DNA of 5,409 bases from Olsenella sp. (GTDB lineage: Bacteria; Actinomycetota; Coriobacteriia; Coriobacteriales; Atopobiaceae). Shown here one piece after another: positions 1 to 5,409 of the stretch. The stretch covers positions 1-5,409 of the forward strand of contig SUUD01000077.1 of the NCBI GenBank assembly GCA_015062715.1, given 5' to 3'. Under the pieces are notes generated by a model, which did not search any database, was not told where the DNA came from, and worked only from the letters and a program-made list of their open reading frames with translations. Numbering within the stretch: the first letter of the stretch is position 1; the number at the start of each line of letters is the position of its first letter. Both the position numbers and the translations under genes were made by a program.

Positions 1-22
1 CGGGGATTGCCAGCCGATTCTA

Positions 23-325
23 CTAAGCCGTGGCCGACTCGTAGCGCTCGAGCAGCAGCCGATAGCCGCCAACCTCGCCATTGAGGCACTTCGACACACG
101 GCTCACCGTGGTCGACGAGGCGCCGGTCTTGTCGGAGACCTCGAGGTACGAGGCGCCGCGGTCGAGCAGGCGAGCCATCTCAAAGCGCTGGGCGAGGTCG
201 CAGATCTCGCCGGGGGAGCACAGGTCGAGCATGACCGCACGGGCCTCGTCGGTGGTCTCGACCAGGCACAGCGCCGAGAAGAGGCGGTCGACCTCGGGCA
301 TTGCCAAGACGTCCTCGACCTTCAT
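23..325 (-). CDS. yerC: YerC/YecD-type TrpR-like transcriptional regulator
   Basis: A 100-residue protein with the size and pattern of the YerC/YecD family, which has the Trp-repressor fold (all-helical, DNA-binding, cytoplasmic). The N-terminus (MKVEDVLAMPEVDRLFSAL) is the usual helical lead-in. Residues about 36-60 (LCSPGEICDLAQRFEMARLL) match the conserved core just before the helix-turn-helix, and about 58-84 (SYLEVSDKTGASSTTVSRVSKCL) form the helix-turn-helix, with SSTTVSRV as recognition helix. The ATG at 325 is preceded by GGGGAG with a 9-nt gap. The gene ends in TAG at 23-25 and is full length for the family. Its ligand is unknown; it lacks a nearby tryptophan operon, and I do not infer tryptophan binding. 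It lies alone downstream of the 51-bp repeat array, with about 115 bp of comparatively AT-rich leader. The family call is solid; the regulon is unknown. Confidence 0.9.
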   Translation of the reverse strand: MKVEDVLAMPEVDRLFSALCLVETTDEARAVMLDLCSPGEICDLAQRFEMARLLDRGASYLEVSDKTGASSTTVSRVSKCLNGEVGGYRLLLERYESATA

Positions 326-385
326 GTGTACCGACTCCCCTCTCGCATAATCTCACGGTCAACAGACACTTTACTCCCTTAAAGC

Positions 386-413
386 ATCATATGTTGCGAG
401 AACCTGAAAAGAA
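386..413 (-). promoter_or_regulatory. Candidate promoter for the yerC-like gene
   Basis: The only AT-rich island between the array and yerC (about 363-415) contains, on the minus strand, TATGAT (386-391) as a possible -10 and TTCTTT (408-413) as a weak -35, 16 nt apart. This would give a leader of about 55 nt. The -35 is poor and other pairings are possible. A TTGACC at 357-362 has no -10 at a usable distance. Confidence 0.25.
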
Positions 414-439
414 TGTGCCGGGAGTGCGGTGCCGACGCT

Positions 440-871
440 GAACGCGATTAGCGTTCGGTGCGGTGGCCAGCTGAGCAGATCCCGCGCATGGAACGCGATT
501 CGCGTTCTGTGCGGCGGCCGGCGGGCTTTCTCTGCGACATGGAACGCAATCCGCGTTCTGTGCAACGCCAGACGGAGGAAATCCCGCGCACGGAACGCGA
601 TTTGCGTTCGGTGCGCCTGCTAGTGGGGCAAATCCCGCGCACGGAACGCGATTTGCGTTCGGTGCGGCGGCCGGCAGGCTTTCTCAGCGACATGGAACGC
701 GATTCGCGTTCTGTGCGGCGCCAGGCGGGCTTTCTCAGCGACATGGAACGCGATTTGCGTTCTGTGCAACGCCAGACGGAGGAAATCCCGCGCATGGAAC
801 GCGATTCGCGTCCGGTGCGGCGGCCAGCTGAGCAGATCCCGCGCATGGAACGCGATTTGCGTCCGGTGCGG
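440..871. repeat. Nine-unit, 51-bp-period array of hairpin repeats
   Basis: Nine cores of about 23 bp (consensus AACGCGATTYGCGTTCKGTG followed by CGG or CAA) start at 441, 492, 543, 594, 645, 696, 747, 798 and 849. Every interval is exactly 51 bp, with no indel. Each core is an inverted repeat, GAACGC-N5-GCGTTC; in units 2 and 6 it is the full GAACGCGA-T-TCGCGTTC. The ACGC/GCGT stem is kept in all nine units, while most core changes fall in the centre (GATTA, GATTC, AATCC, GATTT). Units 8 and 9 read GCGTCC on the right arm. The 28-bp linkers come in only a few recurring types, so this is not a CRISPR array. The frame stays open because 51 is a multiple of 3 and the units lack stops, but I see no ribosome binding site or sensible protein. 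It fills most of the gene-free stretch 326-900; its function is unknown. It could be a structured RNA, a phased protein-binding array or a selfish repeat. Confidence 0.92.
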
Positions 872-900
872 CCACCGATGCGGCCCCCGGCGCGTCTCCC

Positions 901-1896
901 CTACCCCCGCCAGGACAGCGCCCGCTGCGCCCGCTCCAAAAACGCGAGCGAGCCACGCACGAGCTTGCCGCCCTCATACAGGTCGGCATGGTCGGCGACG
1001 CGCTCCCACAGGGCGTCCCAGCTCGCGATACGCGCGGCCCCCTCGGGCCCCTCCATGAGCCCCCAGTGGCCCATCGCCCAGAACAGCGAGGTCAGCTCCC
1101 TCATGCGACGGTTCGAGAGCCAGGGCTGCCACTCCTCGCGCCGAAGCCCGGCGTCCCCGAGCGCGGCCACCACCAGCGCATCGGGCTCGTGCGCATCGCG
1201 CGACCCGATCGCGTCGAGCAGGTTGTTGCCATGCGCGCAGGAGTTTCGGATCGCCTTCACGTCGTTCAGCACGCTGATGCGCGCGCACATCTCGGGCTTG
1301 CCCCAGCGCACGCCGCAGAACCGATAGAGCTGGATGGTCGTGGCAAAGAACGAGAGCTGGAGGAACTTCCACAGCGGCATGTCCAGCTCGTAGCGCTCGA
1401 GCAGGTGGTCGAGGTACTCCTTGGCAAGCCACGGCGAGCCCTCGATGGTGTTGCGGCTCGCATGGGTGTCGAGGTCGTTCTTGAGCGAGTGGCGCGCACC
1501 CGCGCCCAGCGACAGCCAGTAGTCGTCGACCACCGAGAAGCCGTCCTCGTCGTCGCGGGCCGTGAGCTCGGCCATGAGCTCCACCTTGAGCTGGGCCTCG
1601 ACGTCGAGCGACGCGTCGAGGGCCACGCGCCTCAGCGCGCGGTCGAGCTCGACCAGGTCGGCGAGGCTGGCGAAGTCCAGGTCGACGAACGAGCCGTCGG
1701 GCATGCGGTCGAACAGGTACGACAGGGGCGAGAGCTGCGCGTAGAAGGTCTCCTCCGTGAGGTAGCGCGCCGCCTCGGCCTCGTCGCACAGGTCGAAGCG
1801 CACCTGCTTGGCGCGCATGTATGCCACGAGCTCGTCACAGGTGAGCTTGGGCTTCGCCTGCGCCCAGGTGAGGTCCTGCGGCTTGTCGAATCCCAT
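901..1896 (-). CDS. Abi_2-family (AbiD/AbiF-like) HEPN protein
   Basis: A 331-residue protein that fits the Abi_2 family of abortive-infection proteins, cytoplasmic and predicted HEPN ribonucleases. Visible family blocks are an N-terminal LTCDELVAYMRAKQV, the central helix FASLADLVELDRALRRVAL (about 75-93) followed by DVEAQLKVEL (98-107), PLWKFLQLSFFATTIQLYRF (174-193), and the catalytic-type motif AIRNSCAHGNNLLD (215-228). The last contains R217-N-S-C-A-H222, an RX4H HEPN signature. I chose the ATG at 1896 because AGGAGG and GGAGGG lie 9 and 4 nt upstream; an upstream TTG at 1914 would put that ribosome binding site inside the coding region. It follows asnS by 72 bp behind a hairpin terminator and ends 29 bp before the 51-bp repeat array. 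By family knowledge it would cleave RNA and arrest growth on phage infection or loss of an antitoxin; that activity here is inferred. No membrane segment is seen. Confidence 0.85.
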   Translation of the reverse strand: MGFDKPQDLTWAQAKPKLTCDELVAYMRAKQVRFDLCDEAEAARYLTEETFYAQLSPLSYLFDRMPDGSFVDLDFASLADLVELDRALRRVALDASLDVEAQLKVELMAELTARDDEDGFSVVDDYWLSLGAGARHSLKNDLDTHASRNTIEGSPWLAKEYLDHLLERYELDMPLWKFLQLSFFATTIQLYRFCGVRWGKPEMCARISVLNDVKAIRNSCAHGNNLLDAIGSRDAHEPDALVVAALGDAGLRREEWQPWLSNRRMRELTSLFWAMGHWGLMEGPEGAARIASWDALWERVADHADLYEGGKLVRGSLAFLERAQRALSWRG

Positions 1897-1900
1897 GTCA

Positions 1901-1911
1901 CCCTCCCTCCT
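1901..1911 (-). promoter_or_regulatory. Double Shine-Dalgarno fixing the Abi_2 start
   Basis: On the minus strand the stretch reads AGGAGGGAGGG, giving two overlapping purine-rich sites 9 and 4 nt before the ATG at 1896. This rules against the TTG at 1914, whose ORF would include the site. Confidence 0.75.
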
Positions 1912-1930
1912 CAACGGGCGCCGTGCGCCA

Positions 1931-1960
1931 TGAGAAGGGGCGCCGGTCGCCCGACGCCCC
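1931..1960 (-). terminator. Hairpin terminator downstream of asnS
   Basis: Read on the minus strand, GGGGCGTCGG (1960-1951) and CCGGCGCCCC (1946-1937) form a 10-bp stem with one G-U pair, closed by a GCGA tetraloop of the GNRA type. It is followed by TTCTCA. The stem begins 8 nt after the asnS stop. The U-tract is short, so termination may be leaky and let some transcript reach the Abi_2 gene. Confidence 0.7.
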
Positions 1961-1968
1961 GCACGCTC

Positions 1969-3372
<1,404 letters not shown>

Positions 3373-3376
3373 GGTG

Positions 3377-3383
3377 CCTCCTT
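3377..3383 (-). promoter_or_regulatory. Ribosome binding site of asnS (GTG start)
   Basis: AAGGAGG on the minus strand, 4 nt before the GTG at 3372. The same GGAGG-N4-start spacing occurs before marR (ATG 3924) and before the metallopeptidase-like gene (GTG 4571), which supports GTG as a genuine start in this genome. Confidence 0.75.
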
Positions 3384-3483
3384 GGGTGGTGCCCTGGTTT
3401 GTGACTCAAAGAGGTAATGATAGCGCACCGGGCGCCGCGCCGTCCGCCAGAGGGGGCTCCGTGTGGCCGGTTCCCGACAGGCC

Positions 3484-3924
3484 CTACGACTCGAACTCCT
3501 CCACGCACTCGCCCAGCCGCTGCAGGCTGGCCACGAGCGCGTCGAGTTCGGCGTCGGACAGGGGCGCCAGCATGCGGGCGGTCTCCTCAGAGACGGTGCC
3601 CTCGTGGCGGCGCACGTAGTCGCGGCCCTTGCGCGTGAGGCTGACCGACCACGCACGCCGGTCGCTCCTTGAGGGCGCCAGCTGCACGTACCCGCGCTCC
3701 TCGAGCGACGAGAGCATCTTCTTGACGTTCTGGCGGCTGGTTCCGGCAAACTCGGCCACGCGCGCCACGCTCTTCTCCTCGGCGTCCATGCGCGAGAGCA
3801 TCATGAGCAGGAACCACTGGCGGTAGGTCACGCCCGAGGGAAGGTGGCTCCCCAGCGCCGACAGGCTGTTCGCAAGAAGCGGCAGCGATCCGACGACGTA
3901 CTGTTCCTTGCCCGTGCGTGACAT
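3484..3924 (-). CDS. MarR-family transcriptional regulator
   Basis: A 146-residue winged-helix DNA-binding protein of normal MarR length. The N-terminal helix with a hydrophobic stretch (about 9-42, including YRQWFLLMMLS) is the usual dimerisation part. The winged helix covers about 48-100: scaffold helix KSVARVAEFAG, recognition helix TSRQNVKKMLSSLEERGYV (62-80), and wing SRSDRRAWSVSLTRKG (85-100) with the conserved D-R-R. The C-terminal helices (110-146) complete the dimer interface. The ATG at 3924 has GGGAGG 4 nt upstream. It lies between asnS and a repeat cluster at 3999-4123, and it has no adjacent transporter or redox gene that would point to a target. MarR proteins often repress their own promoter, and a weak dyad at 3950-3961 is a possible site. 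Ligand and regulon are unknown. Confidence 0.9.
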   Translation of the reverse strand: MSRTGKEQYVVGSLPLLANSLSALGSHLPSGVTYRQWFLLMMLSRMDAEEKSVARVAEFAGTSRQNVKKMLSSLEERGYVQLAPSRSDRRAWSVSLTRKGRDYVRRHEGTVSEETARMLAPLSDAELDALVASLQRLGECVEEFES

Positions 3925-3949
3925 GGGGCCTCCCGCCCTCGCGACTTGA

Positions 3950-3961
3950 GCAACCAGTTAC
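3950..3961. promoter_or_regulatory. Weak dyad in the marR leader, possible operator
   Basis: GCAACCAGTTAC is an imperfect palindrome (half-site GYAAC) located 26 bp upstream of the marR ATG. It lies between that start and an AT-rich patch (3964-3978, minus strand TATAAA and TATGCT/TACTAT) that could hold the -10. MarR autorepression from such a position would be usual. The dyad is short, so this is a weak call. Confidence 0.2.
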
Positions 3962-3997
3962 CTTTTATAGCATAGTATCTGCTCGGCAGACGGTGAG

Positions 3998-4123
3998 TGG
4001 GACACTTGCCCGGAGGATTTGTCCCACTTTGGGACACTTTCCCCGGAGGATTTGTCCCACTCTGGGACACTTTCCCCGGAGGATTTGTCCCAGAGTGGGA
4101 CAAATCCTCCGGGCAAGTGTCCC
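3998..4123. repeat. Cluster of three direct and one inverted ~32-bp palindromic repeats
   Basis: Three direct units start at 3998, 4030 and 4063 (32-33 bp, TGGGACACTT-N-CCCGGAGGATTTGTCCCA), followed by a fourth in reverse orientation (4095-4123). The outermost copies match each other exactly: 3999-4027 and 4095-4123 are perfect 29-bp inverted arms and share CTTGCCC, whereas the two inner copies read CTTTCCCC. Each unit is bounded by TGGGACA and TGTCCCA, and the junctions TGTCCCA-NNN-TGGGACA occur three times with 3-nt gaps (CTT, CTC, GAG). It lies between the stop of the metallopeptidase-like gene (4146) and marR (3924). No transposase or U-tract is present. It could be a transcription-blocking or RNA-stabilising structure, a MITE- or REP-like element, or a protein-binding cluster. 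An open frame across it is only a read-through of the repeat. Confidence 0.9.
4075..4113. repeat. 18-bp perfect hairpin at the inverted junction
   Basis: Within the cluster, 4075-4092 (CCCGGAGGATTTGTCCCA) and 4096-4113 are perfectly complementary arms separated only by GAG. This stem uses the same bases as the right arm of the long 29-bp stem, so the two structures exclude each other. Neither strand has a U-run after it, so a classic intrinsic terminator is not supported. Confidence 0.85.
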
Positions 4124-4145
4124 GCGCGCATCTGGGCGTTGGAGG

Positions 4146-4571
4146 CTACACGCCGCAGTCGGTCCCCATCGAGCGCTCGCCGGTCACGCGCTCGCCCAGC
4201 CGGTCGGCCAGCCGCTCCGTGAAGAACGAGTAGTACGAGGTGCCGCGGCGCTCGCGGCGGCGCTGCAGCGCGGGCAGCCCCGCCCACACCATGCTGGGCA
4301 CGACCATGAGCGGCAGGTAGGCAGGCCCCAGGATGAGCGACTGGATGGTATGGCCGTACTCGTGGACCAGAAGACGCCTCGAAGAGCGCGGCGGGATGAA
4401 GACGAACGGCCCCAGCGAGAGGCCCCTCCTGAGCCGCCAGGTGGTGACGACGGCGCCGTGGAAGCGGAAGCGCCGCTCGTCGGTGGGCATGACCAGGCAC
4501 ACGAGCGCGCCGGCGAGCGTCTGGGGCAGGCCCCAGGTGAGCTGGACGAGCATGTAGGCGATCTCGCGCAC
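4146..4571 (-). CDS. Small HEYGH zinc-metallopeptidase-like membrane protein
   Basis: A 141-residue protein from the GTG at 4571. LLVHEYGHTIQSLILGP (67-83) holds an HExxH zinc site (H70, E71, H74), and SYYSFFTERLADRLG (112-126) supplies a candidate third ligand, E119, about 45 residues later. Two hydrophobic stretches, about 5-28 and 83-100, suggest membrane association. The pattern resembles conserved hypothetical proteins with an HEYGH...GP.YL...PS block and a later E..AD.LG; I do not know a characterised member or substrate. I chose the GTG at 4571 because GGGGAGG lies 4 nt upstream and a TACAAT box at 4608-4613 would otherwise fall inside the gene; the frame is also open back to a GTG at 4667 (173 residues) with no ribosome site. 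It is divergent from the EEP gene and upstream of the repeat cluster. It may be a degenerate or non-catalytic peptidase. Confidence 0.7.
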   Translation of the reverse strand: MREIAYMLVQLTWGLPQTLAGALVCLVMPTDERRFRFHGAVVTTWRLRRGLSLGPFVFIPPRSSRRLLVHEYGHTIQSLILGPAYLPLMVVPSMVWAGLPALQRRRERRGTSYYSFFTERLADRLGERVTGERSMGTDCGV

Positions 4572-4575
4572 GGCG

Positions 4576-4582
4576 CCTCCCC
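4576..4582 (-). promoter_or_regulatory. Ribosome binding site deciding the metallopeptidase-like start
   Basis: GGGGAGG on the minus strand, 4 nt before the GTG at 4571 and in the same geometry as asnS and marR. No comparable site precedes the alternative GTG at 4667. Confidence 0.65.
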
Positions 4583-4607
4583 GCTTGCGGTCGAGACGAA
4601 CGCGCAC

Positions 4608-4636
4608 ATTGTACCCATCCCCCGGCTCGATGTGTC
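4608..4636 (-). promoter_or_regulatory. Candidate promoter of the metallopeptidase-like gene
   Basis: On the minus strand, TACAAT (4608-4613) is a 5/6 match to a -10 box, and GACACA (4631-4636) is a 3/6 -35 at 17 bp. The start would fall near 4601, giving a leader of about 30 nt before the GTG at 4571. The -10 stands out in very GC-rich DNA; the -35 is weak. Confidence 0.5.
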
Positions 4637-4657
4637 GCGCCTCCGGCCCCGACACAT
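4630..4657. promoter_or_regulatory. 8-bp inverted repeat over the -35, candidate operator
   Basis: ATGTGTCG (4630-4637) and CGACACAT (4650-4657) are perfect inverted arms with centres 20 bp apart, about two helical turns, as expected for a dimeric regulator. The left arm covers the candidate -35 of the metallopeptidase-like gene, and the site is 68 bp before the EEP start, so it could serve both divergent genes. An inner GCC/GGC pair would also let it fold as a hairpin. Confidence 0.4.
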
Positions 4658-4686
4658 TCCGTGGCACCGTGCCATCTCACAAGCCC

Positions 4687-4717
4687 TTCACCACCGCACC
4701 TGCCGTCCCGCTAGAAT
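4687..4717 (+). promoter_or_regulatory. Candidate promoter giving a leaderless EEP transcript
   Basis: TAGAAT (4712-4717) is a 5/6 -10 box ending only 7 nt before the ATG at 4725; TTCACC (4687-4692) is a 4/6 -35 at a long 19-bp spacing. Transcription would start at or next to the A of the ATG. Only a weak AGGG lies before the start codon, which agrees with leaderless translation, common in actinobacteria. Confidence 0.45.
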
Positions 4718-4724
4718 AGGGTCC

Positions 4725-5409
4725 ATGAGCAAACGCAGCCAGGACAACCCCTACCTCGCCGCCGCCGACCGCACCCAGGTCAGGCGCCGCCCGGTCACGC
4801 CGGCTTCCTCGCGTGCGCAGGCACCGGCACCGCAGCGCCCGCGCGTCGTGGTGCGCGAGAAGGTCAAGGTCATCCGCGCCCCACGGCACGGCTGCCTCTC
4901 GGTCTTCCTGTGGCTCGCCGCCCTCGTCATCGCCGCCCTGTGCGCGGCTCGCCTGCTGCCGCTCGACCTGAGCGCCGGCCCCATCATCCCCGAGGCCGTC
5001 TCGTTCATCCCCTGGCTCATCGTGCCGGCGATCGTCATCTTCGTGCTGTCGCTGCTGTGGGCACGCCACGTCCTCGTCATCTTCATCGGCATGTTCCTCG
5101 CGCTGCTCGTGTGGTGGCACGCCGGCTACTTCATCCCGTCGGGAGGGCTCAGCGAGGCCGCGGAGGGCGTGGGGCAGGCCACGGCCTTCACCGGCGACAA
5201 CGTCCTGCGCGTCATGACGCTCAACACGCTCAACGGCCACGCCGACGCCGCCGAGGTCGTCGCCTGCGTCAGGCAGAACAACGTCGAGGTCCTCGCCCTG
5301 CAGGAGGTGAGCTGGTCGTTTCTCGACGAGCTCGCCGCCGCCGGCATCTACGACGTCCTGCCCTACCACGTGGAGTCCGAGGCCGGCCAGTGGGACAACG
5401 GCGGGCTCA
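4725..5409 (+). CDS. Membrane-anchored endonuclease/exonuclease/phosphatase-family protein (partial)
   Basis: The first 228 residues of a gene cut by the right edge. Residues 1-56 are a basic, proline-rich cytoplasmic tail (MSKRSQDNPY...). Three hydrophobic segments follow at about 57-78, 94-112 and 115-134. From residue 160 the EEP fold begins: LRVMTLNTLNG (161-171) is the first strand, with a conserved Asn (N167), and VEVLALQEVSW (187-197) carries the metal-binding Glu, E193, of the LQE motif. DNGGL (224-228) at the edge matches the next conserved block. The EEP fold covers Mg-dependent DNases, phosphodiesterases and sphingomyelinase-like enzymes; the three-helix anchor with an EEP domain is a common actinobacterial arrangement, predicted to face outward, with unknown substrate. 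The catalytic His and Asp residues lie beyond the window. The start is chosen from the ATG close behind a -10 box. The 230-codon frame on the opposite strand (4677-5369) is a shadow. Confidence 0.88.
   Translation, partial: MSKRSQDNPYLAAADRTQVRRRPVTPASSRAQAPAPQRPRVVVREKVKVIRAPRHGCLSVFLWLAALVIAALCAARLLPLDLSAGPIIPEAVSFIPWLIVPAIVIFVLSLLWARHVLVIFIGMFLALLVWWHAGYFIPSGGLSEAAEGVGQATAFTGDNVLRVMTLNTLNGHADAAEVVACVRQNNVEVLALQEVSWSFLDELAAAGIYDVLPYHVESEAGQWDNGGL

Noticed and set aside
440..871. CRISPR array
   Set aside because: Repeat and spacer sizes look superficially right, but the linkers recur in a few classes, the cores vary between units, and no cas gene is present.
440..871. LexA-type SOS boxes (GAAC...GTTC)
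   Set aside because: The half-sites are separated by nine bases instead of the four of the actinobacterial and Gram-positive LexA box.
458..1327. Protein of 17-residue repeats read on the plus strand through the array
   Set aside because: The frame is open only because the period is a multiple of three and the unit lacks stops. There is no ribosome site, core changes alter the residues freely, and it continues antisense through the Abi_2 gene.
3373..3483. T-box or other leader riboswitch before asnS, or a terminator after marR
   Set aside because: The 111-bp gap is too short for a T-box and lacks its motifs; only short GC palindromes without a U-tract are seen.
3998..4123. Intrinsic terminator for the metallopeptidase-like gene
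   Set aside because: The stems are strong, but neither strand has a U-tract after them, and the repeated units are unlike a simple terminator. A block to transcription remains possible.
4677..5369. 230-codon open frame on the minus strand
   Set aside because: It is antisense to the recognisable EEP gene and has a low-complexity acidic/glycine composition; it is a shadow frame.

Overview
The window is high-GC, tightly packed bacterial chromosome. The mix of genes (a YerC/TrpR-like repressor, a bacterial-type asparaginyl-tRNA synthetase, a MarR regulator, an Abi_2 protein and a membrane-anchored endonuclease/exonuclease/phosphatase-fold protein), the GTG starts and the GC-rich codon use suggest an actinobacterium. 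The class Coriobacteriia (Olsenella/Collinsella/Atopobium relatives) is my best guess; it is an inference, since no rRNA or marker lineage signature is present.

Layout, left to right. A minus-strand yerC-like gene (23-325) is followed by a gene-free stretch (326-900) dominated by nine hairpin-forming repeat units spaced exactly 51 bp apart (441-871). Next come a minus-strand Abi_2-family gene with an RX4H HEPN ribonuclease motif (901-1896), a hairpin terminator (about 1931-1960), and asnS on the minus strand (1969-3372). A minus-strand marR-family gene (3484-3924) follows. A compact cluster of direct and inverted repeats with 29-bp perfect arms (3999-4123) lies between marR and a small minus-strand HEYGH metallopeptidase-like gene (4146-4571). 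A divergent promoter region (4572-4724) holds an 8-bp inverted repeat, and a plus-strand EEP-family gene (4725 onward) runs off the right edge.

How the genes relate. asnS is housekeeping. The Abi_2 gene sits just behind its terminator and looks like an inserted accessory or defence gene. The most interesting combination is this HEPN protein ending only 29 bp from an array of structured repeats. Abi_2/AbiF-type proteins are known as abortive-infection factors, and some are reported to be neutralised by a neighbouring non-coding RNA, so the pair is a candidate toxin/RNA-antitoxin module. The link rests on adjacency only; the array could equally be an unrelated intergenic repeat family. The two repeat regions (441-871 and 3999-4123) are different in sequence, and both look like RNA- or DNA-structure elements rather than protein-coding DNA.
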